Shown: positions 53,008-62,430 of the stretch, one piece after another | Layout: the number at the start of each line of letters is the position of its first letter | Position numbering within the stretch: the stretch's first letter is position 1 | Source: an uncultured Clostridia bacterium | GTDB lineage: Bacteria; Bacillota; Clostridia; Christensenellales; UBA1242 | Assembly: GCA_944372335.1 (NCBI GenBank) | Contig: CALVYQ010000007.1 | Location: 1-64,000 of the forward strand | DNA length: 64,000 nucleotides | Reading direction: 5' to 3' | Made by a program: the position numbers and the translations under genes | The notes under the pieces: generated by a model | Database searches by the model: none | What the model was told of the DNA's origin: nothing | The model's input: only the letters and a program-made list of their open reading frames with translations

Positions 53008-54965
53008 AGCACCCTTTTAAACATCTTTTCAAGTTCTTTTCTTGTCATTTTAACCACGATAGGCCTGCCATGAGGACATAAAAGAACGCTCTTTTTCATC
53101 TCCTCGATGAGATAGGCAATTTCCTCTTTAGTCACAGTGTCACCTGCACGAATTGCGTGCTTGCAAGCGTGTTGACAGAGTTTTTCATTGATAAAACTGC
53201 TCGCTTTTTTGACTCCAATAGTCTCATCTCCTATTATTTCATCAACAAACTTACTTAGATTGATGCTTGAAAGAAGGTAAGGTACGCTCTTAATTGTAAA
53301 AATATGCCCGTCATAAGTGACATTAAAGCCTATTTCGTTTAAATTTTTAAGACTTCTTGCAAACTTATCAGCGTCAAGTGGCGTCAGATTAAATTCATAA
53401 GGAACTAAAAGATCCTGCTTGATAACACTCTTATTTTCCACCTCTTTTTTTATTTTTTCATAAAGCTGTCTTTCATGCATGGCGTGTTGGTCGATAATAT
53501 AAATGCTATCGCCATATTCTGTGATGATATAGGTTTTAAACACCACGCCAACAATCTTAATCTCTTCTTTTACATCAGCTTCTAAAAAGGTTTCCCGTAG
53601 AGCCTCTTTATGCTCCTCTGCTTTGACTTGATTTACAGGATTTACCACTGTCTCTCTCAAAAGTCGCTCTTCCTTTTGGTCGAAAAAGATGTATCCGCCC
53701 GGCTTATTCTTTTTTCTCTCATCACTTTTGATATTTGAAAACTGAGGCATATTTATTATTTCAATATCTTTCTTTTGTAAATCATTATAATCTACCAATT
53801 CGTTTTCATCACTTGTATCTTTTTTTATGATATAACTTGCTCCTTCATCACGAGAAAGTGGCTCAATGTTTGTCTTTTGAATGGCGTTAAAAGAAGTTCG
53901 CACAGGCTCACTTTCATTTTCAATGGAAAACTTGCTCCAAGCTTTTTCATCTCTATCTGTAAATTCAAAATCAGCAATTAAATTTGTTCCTACAAGAGCA
54001 TCTTCAACAGCTTTTCTAATTGCCATGAAAACTTTAGAATTTTCCTCAAATTTAACCTCTTTTTTGTTTGGGTGAACGTTGACATCAACTCTATCAAAAG
54101 GAATTTTTAAATTTATCACATAGATAGGAAAACGCCCTTTCATCAAAAAGGAAGTATATGCACCCTGTATGCAAGCGGAAACTTGGTAGTTCTCCACATA
54201 CCTTCCATTGACAAAAAGCGTTTGCCAAGTCCTATTTGGGCGTGATAATTTTGGTGAGGATATAAAGCCTTCAACCTCCACTCCTTCAACTTTATAATCT
54301 AATTTTAACAGGCTATCATAAACTTCTCTGCCATAGATAAGATAGATGACATCTTCAAGTTTGTTAGTGGCATTGTTATATACGCACCTATCATCTACTA
54401 TATATTCAAAACTAACTTCCGGCCTTGATAACATAAACTTTTCAATTAAATGTGTTATTTCTCCTTCTTCTGTCTTAGGTTTTCTTAAAAACTTAGCACG
54501 TGCCGGTGTGTTATAAAAAAGATTGGAGCAACTTATTGTTGTGCCTTTTGTGCGTGCAACTTCCTTTATTTTTCCAATTTCTCCACCGCTTGCCTCAATG
54601 AGATAGCCTGTTTCAGAGTTCTCAGTTTTCGTGGAAAGTTTAACCATAGACACAGAGGCAATGCTCGCAAGTGCCTCACCACGGAAGCCTAAGGTCATAA
54701 TGCTGTCGAGGTCATCTACATCTTTAATCTTACTTGTTGCGTGTGGTAAAAAGGCAAGAGGTAGGTCGTCTTTCTCAATTCCAGAACCGTTGTCACTGAC
54801 AACTATCTCCTTTATTCCACCGTCAAATATCTCCACCTTAATCTTTGTAGCTCCTGCATCAAGGCTATTTTCAACAAGCTCCTTTACTATACTTGCCGGC
54901 TTCTCAACAACCTCTCCTGCAGAAATTCTGTTATATATCTTTGGAGACAACACATTTATTTTCAT
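53004..54965 (-). CDS. mutL: DNA mismatch repair endonuclease MutL
   Basis: The ATG at 54965 has AAGGAGA 5 nt upstream; the longer frame includes that site. The 653-residue protein has the GHKL ATPase domain (AGEVVEKPASIVKELVENSLDAGATKI, DNGSGIEKDDL, LGFRGEALASIASV) and a C-terminal domain. The endonuclease metal motif is DQHAMHERQLYE, with CPHGRPI late. The enzyme can therefore nick DNA itself, as in other MutH-less bacteria. It starts 1 bp after mutS. Confidence 0.97.
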   Translation of the reverse strand: MKINVLSPKIYNRISAGEVVEKPASIVKELVENSLDAGATKIKVEIFDGGIKEIVVSDNGSGIEKDDLPLAFLPHATSKIKDVDDLDSIMTLGFRGEALASIASVSMVKLSTKTENSETGYLIEASGGEIGKIKEVARTKGTTISCSNLFYNTPARAKFLRKPKTEEGEITHLIEKFMLSRPEVSFEYIVDDRCVYNNATNKLEDVIYLIYGREVYDSLLKLDYKVEGVEVEGFISSPKLSRPNRTWQTLFVNGRYVENYQVSACIQGAYTSFLMKGRFPIYVINLKIPFDRVDVNVHPNKKEVKFEENSKVFMAIRKAVEDALVGTNLIADFEFTDRDEKAWSKFSIENESEPVRTSFNAIQKTNIEPLSRDEGASYIIKKDTSDENELVDYNDLQKKDIEIINMPQFSNIKSDERKKNKPGGYIFFDQKEERLLRETVVNPVNQVKAEEHKEALRETFLEADVKEEIKIVGVVFKTYIITEYGDSIYIIDQHAMHERQLYEKIKKEVENKSVIKQDLLVPYEFNLTPLDADKFARSLKNLNEIGFNVTYDGHIFTIKSVPYLLSSINLSKFVDEIIGDETIGVKKASSFINEKLCQHACKHAIRAGDTVTKEEIAYLIEEMKKSVLLCPHGRPIVVKMTRKELEKMFKRVL

Positions 54966-54966
54966 A

Positions 54967-57576
54967 TCATTCTCCTTTTGCACTGTTAACTAAATCATTC
55001 AACACTTCAAAGCTTTCCATTGGAGTCATTCTGTTCATATCTACATCTTTTAAAATAGAGAGAATCTTTTGCCCTAACTTGTTATTCTTTTCTGCTCGCT
55101 GACGTTCTTCGTCTTCGCTGAAAATATCAAGGTCAAGTTTTTTATTGACACGCTCTAAGTTTTCGCTTATCTCTTTTGCTCTATCTATAACTCTTTGAGG
55201 TACTCCGGCAAGCTTAGCAACCTCCACACCAAAGCTTTTATTTGCATGGCCACGAACAATCTTTCTTAAAAATATCACGCTGTCACCAATTTCCTTGACG
55301 GTGATTTTGTAATTTTTTACACCACTTATCACTCCTTCAAGTTCAGAAAGTTCATGATAGTGTGTGGCAAAAAGCGTTTTACATTTAATGTTTTTTGCAA
55401 TATATTCCACAACTGCCCAAGCAATTGAAAGTCCATCAAAAGTGGAAGTTCCTCTGCCTATTTCATCTAATACCACAAGACTCTTCTCTGTGGCATTGGC
55501 AAGAATCAAAGCAACCTCACTCATTTCCACCATGAAAGTGGATTGACCAAAAGCTAAATCATCACTTGCACCAACTCGGGTAAAGATTCTATCAGTTATT
55601 GCAATCTCTGCACTTTTAGCAGGAACAAAACTGCCAATATGAGCCATAAAGGTAATTATTGCCACCTGTCTCATGTATGTGCTTTTACCAGCCATGTTAG
55701 GGCCGGTAATTATCATCATTGAATTTTCTTCGCTATCTAAAAGTGTATCATTGGCAATAAAATTACCATTCTTTACAAATTGTTCAACAACCGGGTGTCT
55801 TCCACCTTCAATCTTTATTTCCTTGATATTTTTGTTGATTGTTGGCCTAACATAGTTATATTTCACCGCACACTCAGCAAGTGATAAAAGGCAATCTAAT
55901 TCGGCAATAGTTTTGCTTAGTTCTTGAAAATGGCTTATATAATTCGTGAGATATTCAATAAGCGTCTTAAATATTTTCTCTTCAAGTTTTATAGCATTCT
56001 CGTTGGCATTAAGCACCAAATCTTCTAACTCTTTAAGTTCATTGGTTGTATAACGCTCAGCATTGGTCAGCGTCTGTTTTCTTATATATCTTAACGGCAC
56101 AAGCTCAGACTGAGATTTACTTACCTCAATATAATAGCCAAAGACGCTGTTATAGCTTATCTTTAAGTTTTTAAGATTTGTCACCTCTCTTTCACGCTTT
56201 TCAAGTTCTTCTACCTGTTTTTTGCTGTTTGCTTTAGCGTTTCTAAGTTTGTCCAAATCTTCGTTGAAACCGCCATTAATATAATTACCATCACGTGTCA
56301 CAACCGGTGGATTTTCCTTTATTGCCTTTTTTAGTAAGTCGGATATTGGAGAATAATCACCTATTCCATTTACTAGTTTTAATAGATTTTTTGCCTTAAC
56401 TCCGTTTAAAGCATTGACCACCTCTGGAAGAACAATCAAAGACTCTCCAAGAGCTTCCAAATCTCTTGGTGTCACATTTCCATATCCGATTTTTCCCGAA
56501 ATTCTTTCTATATCATGAATTTTGGCAAGTGAAAGTTTCAGTTTATCACGCATTATGAGATTTTTTGACAATTCTTCGACGCAATCTAGCCTTGCATTTA
56601 TAAGCGTGCTATCTCTTAAAGGCTGGTCGAGCCATGTACGAAACATTCTTGCTCCCATCGGTGTCTTTGTTTTGTCAAGAAGCCATAATAAACTTCCATA
56701 TCTCTTCTTGTCACGAATAGCTTCCACAATTTCAAGATTACGCCTTGTGTTCATATCAAGATTTAAAAAATTATCCTTTCTGTGCGTAAAGATTTTATTT
56801 ATATTTTTCATTGAACGCTTTTGCGTTTCTAAAAGATATTGCGTAAGTGCGCCAACAACGATAATTTCTCTATCTTTTTTAAGTTCAAACACATTTATGG
56901 CATTTTCGCTAAATTGGTTTTGTATGTTTTCCTTACATTTTGCCAAATTAAACGCAAAGTCATAATACTCCTCAAATTTTGGAAGCGAGCCAAGACTTTG
57001 AATTGTCAAATCGTTGTAGAATATTTTTGCTGCCCGATTTCCAATAACCTGTGAAGGATTGATGCGAGAAAAAAGATTGGAAAATTCACTATCAATCTTG
57101 TCATCAAAATAGTATAGATGAAATTCTCCGGTTAAAATATCAGAATAGGCTACGGCAAGGCTTTCACTATCATAATATAGGCACATTATGTAGTTATTCT
57201 TATTCCCCTCAAGCATACTTTCTTCAGTAATCGTTCCTGCTGTTACAACTTTTATTACATCACGCTCAACAATTTGTCCTTTGGTGGGTTCTGTAAGTTG
57301 CTCGGCAATTGCCACTTTATAGCCTTTATTAACAAGCTTTGCAATATATGTATCCGCCGCATGGTATGGAACCCCACACATTGGAGCTCTCTCTTTTAAC
57401 CCACAACTTTTGCCGGTCAAAGTCAAATCTAAGACTCTGCTTACCTCCACTGCATCTTCAAAAAATAATTCATAAAAATCACCTAAGCGATAAAAAATCA
57501 CACAGTCTGGATACTGTTCTTTAAGACTTAGATAGTGATTCATCATTGGAGATATTTTTTTTCTGTCAATTTCCAT
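54967..57576 (-). CDS. mutS: DNA mismatch repair protein MutS
   Basis: The ATG at 57576 (MEIDRKKISPMMNHYL) is preferred; the longer frame uses a TTG inside miaB. The 869-residue protein has the mismatch-binding motif of MutS1 (VIFYRLGDFYELFFEDA), lever and clamp regions and the ATPase domain (ITGPNMAGKSTYMRQVAII, LDEIGRGTSTFDGLSIAWAVVEYI, ATHYHELSELE). It recognises mispairs and recruits MutL. It overlaps the end of miaB by 11 bp. Confidence 0.98.
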   Translation of the reverse strand: MEIDRKKISPMMNHYLSLKEQYPDCVIFYRLGDFYELFFEDAVEVSRVLDLTLTGKSCGLKERAPMCGVPYHAADTYIAKLVNKGYKVAIAEQLTEPTKGQIVERDVIKVVTAGTITEESMLEGNKNNYIMCLYYDSESLAVAYSDILTGEFHLYYFDDKIDSEFSNLFSRINPSQVIGNRAAKIFYNDLTIQSLGSLPKFEEYYDFAFNLAKCKENIQNQFSENAINVFELKKDREIIVVGALTQYLLETQKRSMKNINKIFTHRKDNFLNLDMNTRRNLEIVEAIRDKKRYGSLLWLLDKTKTPMGARMFRTWLDQPLRDSTLINARLDCVEELSKNLIMRDKLKLSLAKIHDIERISGKIGYGNVTPRDLEALGESLIVLPEVVNALNGVKAKNLLKLVNGIGDYSPISDLLKKAIKENPPVVTRDGNYINGGFNEDLDKLRNAKANSKKQVEELEKREREVTNLKNLKISYNSVFGYYIEVSKSQSELVPLRYIRKQTLTNAERYTTNELKELEDLVLNANENAIKLEEKIFKTLIEYLTNYISHFQELSKTIAELDCLLSLAECAVKYNYVRPTINKNIKEIKIEGGRHPVVEQFVKNGNFIANDTLLDSEENSMMIITGPNMAGKSTYMRQVAIITFMAHIGSFVPAKSAEIAITDRIFTRVGASDDLAFGQSTFMVEMSEVALILANATEKSLVVLDEIGRGTSTFDGLSIAWAVVEYIAKNIKCKTLFATHYHELSELEGVISGVKNYKITVKEIGDSVIFLRKIVRGHANKSFGVEVAKLAGVPQRVIDRAKEISENLERVNKKLDLDIFSEDEERQRAEKNNKLGQKILSILKDVDMNRMTPMESFEVLNDLVNSAKGE

Positions 57577-58693
57577 CTCTTTTTTCCTTTTGAATTTCCT
57601 TTTCAAGTTTTAAAAGTGCATTAACTCGCTTTTTCTTCACCTTTTCATCAATTTGCCCTTCCATACGGCTAGCAACCGTTCCCTCACGTGGAGAATACAT
57701 AAAGGCAAATATGCCATCAAACTTAACTTCTTTAACAAGGCTCATCGTATTCTCGAATTCCTTTTCTGTTTCAGTTGGAAAACCAACGATAAAGTCAGAA
57801 GTTATCTTGCAGTTTGGTATTTTTTCACGAATTTCCTTTATGATTGAAAGATACTTCTCTCTCGTATAACGCCTGTTCATAAGATTTAAAATTCTGTTGT
57901 TACCACTCTGAGCCGGAAGATGAATTTCTTTTAAAATTTTATCTTCATCACGTATTACATCGATAACATCACTTGTCAAATCCTTTGGGTGCGAAGTCAT
58001 AAAGGTAAGCTTAAAGTCGCCCTCAATTTTGCAGATATCCTTTAAAAGTTTAGCAAAGCTTTCTCCATTTTTTAAATCTTGACCATAGGAGTTGACATTT
58101 TGACCTAATAGGGTGATTTTTTTATACTTGCCCTCTTTCACAATCTCTCTAATCTCTTTTAATATATTTTCTTTACTTCTACTTTTTTCTCTACCTTTGA
58201 CATAAGGCACAATACAATATGTGCAGAAATTATTGCACCCTTGCATGATATTTACCCAAGCGTTATCACCACTCGACCTCTTATATGGCACAGTTTCATC
58301 AATCTCGCCTTCCTTTAAAAGTTCAAGTTGCCTACCTTTTTTTACTGCATTGATATAATAAGCAAAATTAGGCAAGTTAAATGTGCCAATAACTATATCC
58401 ACAAATGGAAAAGTCCTTAAAATATAATTTGCCGTCTGCTCCTTTTGCGTCATACAGCCACATACGGCAATGATAACACTAGGACGCTGTTTTTTTAATT
58501 TTTTTAACGCTCCAACATTGCCAAAAACTCTATCCTCTGCCCCTTCTCGAATCGCACAAGTATTAAAAACAATTAAATCCGCTTCCTCTCGCTTATCCGT
58601 TTCGGTGTAGCCCATTTGTTCACAGATATATGCAAGTTTTTCGCTCTCATGCACATTCATCTGACAGCCATAAGTAATAATAATATATTTCAT
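57566..58693 (-). CDS. miaB: tRNA-2-methylthio-N6-isopentenyladenosine synthase MiaB, no TRAM domain
   Basis: The ATG at 58693 (MKYIIITYGCQMNVHESE) is the family start. The protein is 375 residues. The UPF0004 domain supplies the second Fe-S site (C10, C44-type FNTCAIREGA, CGCMTQ). The radical SAM domain has NIMQGCNNFCTYCIVPYVKGRE (CxxxCxxC) and HLPAQSGNNRILNLMNRRYTR. MiaB proteins of 430-510 residues end with a TRAM RNA-binding domain. Here the frame stops about 15 residues after the radical SAM core (LLKLEKEIQKEKRDGN), so TRAM is missing. The promoter ends 9 nt before the ATG with no Shine-Dalgarno. Confidence 0.93.
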   Translation of the reverse strand: MKYIIITYGCQMNVHESEKLAYICEQMGYTETDKREEADLIVFNTCAIREGAEDRVFGNVGALKKLKKQRPSVIIAVCGCMTQKEQTANYILRTFPFVDIVIGTFNLPNFAYYINAVKKGRQLELLKEGEIDETVPYKRSSGDNAWVNIMQGCNNFCTYCIVPYVKGREKSRSKENILKEIREIVKEGKYKKITLLGQNVNSYGQDLKNGESFAKLLKDICKIEGDFKLTFMTSHPKDLTSDVIDVIRDEDKILKEIHLPAQSGNNRILNLMNRRYTREKYLSIIKEIREKIPNCKITSDFIVGFPTETEKEFENTMSLVKEVKFDGIFAFMYSPREGTVASRMEGQIDEKVKKKRVNALLKLEKEIQKEKRDGN

Positions 58694-58702
58694 AACAAGT
58701 AT

Positions 58703-58731
58703 ATTATACAATTTTTTTCTACATTTGGCAA
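58703..58731 (-). promoter_or_regulatory. Promoter of the miaB-mutS-mutL-miaA-ynbB operon (near-leaderless)
   Basis: TTGCCA (58731-58726), 17-bp spacer, TATAAT (58708-58703), 9 nt before the ATG at 58693. The predicted leader is about 3 nt. Confidence 0.65.
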
Positions 58732-58775
58732 GAGAAGATATGTATTTTTGACAAAAAAAGAAACATAATAAAAAA

Positions 58776-61010
58776 ATGAAGAAAATTGTCAAAATCTGTC
58801 TAATAACTATTTCGTTACTCATTGTTGGATTAATATGTTTTATAGGCACATATTTTTTAATCAACTACATAAAATTTTCTGGCCTTTCTCTTGACACAGA
58901 CGCCTTAACAAGTCCTTCTTTAAATATCGAAGTTTATGACAATAACAATAATATCATTGAAGAAGAAAATACCTTTAATAGTGCATATATCACAATAGAT
59001 AAAATTCCGGAGCATACAAAAGACGCCTTTATCTCTATAGAAGATAAGGATTTTTATAAGCACAACGGAATAAACAAAAAGCGTATTTTAAAAGCTATGT
59101 ATAATAACCTAAAGTCCTTCTCATTAAAGGAAGGAGCTTCAACCATAAGCCAACAGCTCATAAAAAACACGCACCTAAGTAGTGAAAAGACCTTTGAAAG
59201 AAAGATTAAAGAAATTGCTCTCACAAGGAAACTTGAAAAGGCGTTTAGTAAGGATAAGATTTTGGAGTGCTATCTCAATGTCATCTACTTTGGCAACAAC
59301 TGCTACGGCATTGAGAGTGCTTCCAATTTTTATTTCAACAAAAATGCCGAAGACTTATCACTCAGCGAAAGTTGCCTTCTCGCTGGCATAATTAAGTCGC
59401 CAAACAAATACTCCCCGATAAGCCACTTAGATAATGCCACAAAACGAAGAAATTTGGTGCTTGAAGAGATGGAAAAGGACGGAAAAATTGACGCAAGTGT
59501 AATGCTGAACGCTGAAAATACGCCTATAAAGCTCGACATCAACAAAGAGGCAGAAAACAAACTAAATTCCTACTCTCAGGCAAGCATTGATGAGGCAATG
59601 AACATCTTAAAACTGCCCGCAAAACAGATTGCCATCGGCGGATATAAAATCCACACCTATCAAGACGAAAAACAGCAAGAAGCGTTAAACAACTCGCTCG
59701 CTTCTACCGACTTTCAAGGAAATGACTATGCTGGCATCGTGATTGACAATTCTTCGCATGGCGTGACCGCCTATAATGGCAATTCTGCCTACAAAATTCT
59801 AGACGCAAAAAGGCAGGTTGGCTCTTGCATAAAGCCGGTGCTTGTCTATGCTCCAGCCCTTAACGAAAATGTTATCACGCCTGAGACTGAGGTCAACGAT
59901 GAGAAAATCACAATCGGCTCCTATTCTCCTCAAAATGTTGGAAACAAATACCGTGGATATATCACAATAACAGATGCTGTCAAAGACTCCGTCAACACTG
60001 TAGCAATCAAAGTTTTAAGTTATATCGGCATCGACACAGGAAAGATGTATGCTGAGCGTATGGGCTTCACCTTTGATGAGAAGGACGATAGTTATGCTCT
60101 CGCTCTTGGCGGAATAACCTATGGCGAAAATTTAAAGACTTTGACTAACTCTTACACCACCTTTGCAAACGCTGGCAATTACGCCGATGCTAAATTTGTT
60201 TCATACATACTCGACAAAAATAATCACCTTGTCTATAAGCACGAACCTCGCATTAGACAAGTGCTTAGAAGTGACAGTGCTTACCTTATAACCGACATCT
60301 TGAAAAAGACAGCAAAAGAGGGCACGGCGAAAAAACTTAATGATATAACTTCAACAGAGGTGGCATCAAAGACAGGTACTGTTGGAAAGAAAAGTGGCAA
60401 TCTTGACGCATATAACATCTCCTACACGCCCGACTATGCCATCGGTGTTTGGTGTGGAAATTTAGATAACACTTTAATTAGCTTAAATGGCGGAAACGAG
60501 CCAACACAAGCGGTCAAGAAATTTATCCAAAGTTCTCCGCCAAAAAAGACAGAGTTTGAAATGCCGTCACTTGTAACTGAAGCAAAGATTGACTTATTGG
60601 AGAAGGAGGAAAATCATAGAATACTTCTTGCAAGCCCAGACGCACCTGAACGCTACACAAAAACAGTCCTCTTTTCTCGCTTCAATATGCCAAGCGAAGT
60701 TTCAAACAACTTTGTTTCACTAAATGACATAGACGCCACCTGCAAGAAGGAAAAGGACAACTGCACGCTCACCATAAAGACTGAAAGACACATCATCTAC
60801 GACATCTATCTCAACGGCGAATATTACCGCACTTTGAAAGACAAAAACATCACCGAAAACATCACCCTTCCACTCAAAAAGGAAGAAAACGAAATAAAAA
60901 TCAAAGCACGCTTCAATATGGAAAACTCGCCTATAAAAGAAAAGACTTTCCAAATAGCAAATAAAAATATTTGGCATAGAGAGAAGAATAATGATAAGTG
61001 GTATATTTAA
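58776..61010 (+). CDS. Class A penicillin-binding protein (PBP1A-type)
   Basis: The 744-residue bifunctional peptidoglycan synthase has a short cytoplasmic tail and a membrane helix (about 7-30). The GT51 glycosyltransferase domain has SIEDKDFYKHNGIN (catalytic Glu), EGASTISQQLIKN and RKIKEIALTRKLEK. The transpeptidase domain has SxxK as SCIK in GSCIKPVL, SVN and SKTGTVGK. A C-terminal beta-rich tail follows. It polymerises and cross-links cell wall outside the membrane. No Shine-Dalgarno is visible. CATAAT ends 6 nt before the ATG but lacks a good -35. Confidence 0.93.
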   Translation: MKKIVKICLITISLLIVGLICFIGTYFLINYIKFSGLSLDTDALTSPSLNIEVYDNNNNIIEEENTFNSAYITIDKIPEHTKDAFISIEDKDFYKHNGINKKRILKAMYNNLKSFSLKEGASTISQQLIKNTHLSSEKTFERKIKEIALTRKLEKAFSKDKILECYLNVIYFGNNCYGIESASNFYFNKNAEDLSLSESCLLAGIIKSPNKYSPISHLDNATKRRNLVLEEMEKDGKIDASVMLNAENTPIKLDINKEAENKLNSYSQASIDEAMNILKLPAKQIAIGGYKIHTYQDEKQQEALNNSLASTDFQGNDYAGIVIDNSSHGVTAYNGNSAYKILDAKRQVGSCIKPVLVYAPALNENVITPETEVNDEKITIGSYSPQNVGNKYRGYITITDAVKDSVNTVAIKVLSYIGIDTGKMYAERMGFTFDEKDDSYALALGGITYGENLKTLTNSYTTFANAGNYADAKFVSYILDKNNHLVYKHEPRIRQVLRSDSAYLITDILKKTAKEGTAKKLNDITSTEVASKTGTVGKKSGNLDAYNISYTPDYAIGVWCGNLDNTLISLNGGNEPTQAVKKFIQSSPPKKTEFEMPSLVTEAKIDLLEKEENHRILLASPDAPERYTKTVLFSRFNMPSEVSNNFVSLNDIDATCKKEKDNCTLTIKTERHIIYDIYLNGEYYRTLKDKNITENITLPLKKEENEIKIKARFNMENSPIKEKTFQIANKNIWHREKNNDKWYI

Positions 61011-61011
61011 A

Positions 61012-61155
61012 AATGAAGAGTAAAGAAAATGCAAAGCATAATAAGAGAAGAGTGAAAAGTGAAGGTGAGCCATTGGCTTGCAGTGAAGAGTTATGGAAAA
61101 TTTTGAATAAAAAATCATACCGCATATTGTGTAGTATGCATACATAATACACAAT
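61012..61155 (+). repeat. Composite repeat element, copy C
   Basis: Its first part (61012-61106) aligns with 8244-8335 (shared GAAGAGTGAAAAG, a GTGAGCC-ATT-GGCTTGC hairpin, GCAGTGAAGA). The second part (61119-61155) is the palindrome TTGTGTAGTATGC / ATACATAATACACAA related to 21225-21263. On the minus strand it lies after the gpr stop and ends in T-rich sequence, so it may terminate gpr. Confidence 0.65.
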
Positions 61156-61208
61156 AAATAGTATAAAAACTAAGCCACTTTCAAATTTCTAATCTATAAA
61201 ATTAATTT

Positions 61209-61970
61209 TTAAGACAGAATTTCATTAAACACTTCGGCAATGAGTTGCGAAAGATAGTCAACCTTTTCTGCGACATCCTTTTCGGCAAGGATTAATTCTT
61301 TTGAGGCGTTTTTTGATATATCTCCCGCTGAAATCATAAATGGCACGCCAACCGATAGACATGGAACGCCAAGCGTTTCTTTATTTATTGCAATACCAAA
61401 TTTATTTAATGCACTTCCCGGCGTTAATCCTGCATCATTAAACTGAATGGAAGTGCCAAGCCTTAAAAGATTAGTTGTCGCAAGTGCATCAAACAAAACA
61501 ACTGCCGAGATATCAAAGCCCTCAACGAGAAGCCTAATAATCTCATAGGCATTTATTCCGGTGTTTGAAAAGGTATTGGGCGAAATTTTATAAATATGGT
61601 TATCATGTTCAAATGGTGAGATGTTGAGTTTTTGTATCACTGCATCACCAAAACTATCCGCCGTGATTTGCGGATTGCCGATGCCGACAAAGAGGATATT
61701 TTCTTTGACCTTAATCTTGTTTTCTTTTAAAAGAAATTTTATTCGGCTTTTAATTTCCACCTTTAAGAATTTATAGTGCTCCTCCTTTAGCCCTAGAAGT
61801 AGTGGAGCATTTAAGATAAAATAGTGTCCCTTTTCAAAGCCTAATTTTTTTGCTTTCTCTTCCGAGTCAATAAAAAGTTTAGAACAAGTTGCCTTAAATC
61901 GCCCTAAATTTTCCGTTATATAGCCAAAATTCTTTAAATCTTTTCCACATTCATCTAATAAATCATGCAT
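61209..61970 (-). CDS. gpr: Germination protease Gpr
   Basis: The 253-residue spore aspartic-type peptidase degrades small acid-soluble proteins at germination. Family text: FVGIGNPQITADSFGDAVIQKLNIS, FSNTGINAYEIIRLLVEGFDISAVVLFDALATTNLLRLGTSIQFNDAGLTPGSALNKFG, GVPCLSVGVPFMISA (split for reading). It is shorter than Bacillus Gpr (about 370), lacking much of the N-terminal region, as in several Clostridia. It is divergent from rpsT. No clear SigG promoter was identified. Confidence 0.92.
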   Translation of the reverse strand: MHDLLDECGKDLKNFGYITENLGRFKATCSKLFIDSEEKAKKLGFEKGHYFILNAPLLLGLKEEHYKFLKVEIKSRIKFLLKENKIKVKENILFVGIGNPQITADSFGDAVIQKLNISPFEHDNHIYKISPNTFSNTGINAYEIIRLLVEGFDISAVVLFDALATTNLLRLGTSIQFNDAGLTPGSALNKFGIAINKETLGVPCLSVGVPFMISAGDISKNASKELILAEKDVAEKVDYLSQLIAEVFNEILS

Positions 61971-62005
61971 ATTTTAAATATTGCCAAAAAAATTTAAAAA
62001 ATAAG

Positions 62006-62034
62006 TTGATTTTTGTAAATTTATATGCTATAAT
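62006..62034 (+). promoter_or_regulatory. SigA promoter of rpsT
   Basis: TTGATT (62006-62011), 17-bp spacer, TATAAT (62029-62034) with an upstream TGC (extended -10). Confidence 0.75.
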
Positions 62035-62062
62035 CATTGTGTTAATTTTTAAGGAGTAAGAC

Positions 62063-62329
62063 ATGGCAAACATTAAATCAGCGAAAAAAAGAGTTGAACT
62101 TGAAAAAGAAAGAAGAGTTGTAAATAACTCTGTAAAATCAGAAATCAAAACATATATCAGAAAGTTTAAGGAAGCTCTTTCCACAAATGTAGAAGAAGCT
62201 TCTAAGCTTTATTCCGTTCTTGTTTCAAAACTCGACAGTGCAGCAAGAGAAAATATCATTCATAAAAATTCTGCTGACCGCAAAAAAGCTCACTTCGCAA
62301 AGCTATTAGACGAAGCAAAGAACAAATAA
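62063..62329 (+). CDS. rpsT: 30S ribosomal protein S20
   Basis: The 88-residue basic helical protein begins MANIKSAKKRVELEKERRVVNNSVKSEIKTYIRKF and ends HKNSADRKKAHFAKLLDEAKNK, standard S20. AAGGAG precedes the ATG. It binds 16S rRNA early in assembly. Its neighbour gpr on the other strand is the usual clostridial arrangement. Confidence 0.97.
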   Translation: MANIKSAKKRVELEKERRVVNNSVKSEIKTYIRKFKEALSTNVEEASKLYSVLVSKLDSAARENIIHKNSADRKKAHFAKLLDEAKNK

Positions 62330-62344
62330 ATTAAATAAAAATAT

Positions 62345-62368
62345 GCACGCCTGAAAGCGTGCTTTTTT
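62345..62368 (+). terminator. Terminator after rpsT
   Basis: GCACGC pairs with GCGTGC (6 bp, 6-nt loop), then six T. Confidence 0.88.
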
Positions 62369-62395
62369 ATTTGTTTAATTTTTCTCTATGTTAGG

Positions 62396-62424
62396 TTGCT
62401 TCTTTTATATATTTATGATAAAAT
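62396..62424 (+). promoter_or_regulatory. Leaderless promoter of tlyA
   Basis: TTGCTT (62396-62401), 17-bp spacer, TAAAAT (62419-62424), exactly 6 nt before the ATG at 62431; no Shine-Dalgarno. Confidence 0.7.
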
Positions 62425-62430
62425 TTTAAT

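Noticed and set aside
57540..57600. Frameshift explaining the short MiaB
   Set aside because: No TRAM-like coding sequence is found in any frame after the stop; mutS begins there in a normal operon junction.
58748..58775. Leaderless promoter for the class A PBP
   Set aside because: CATAAT lies 6 nt before the ATG, but the only good -35 (TTGACA at 58748) is 10 bp away, so the pair is not a valid promoter.
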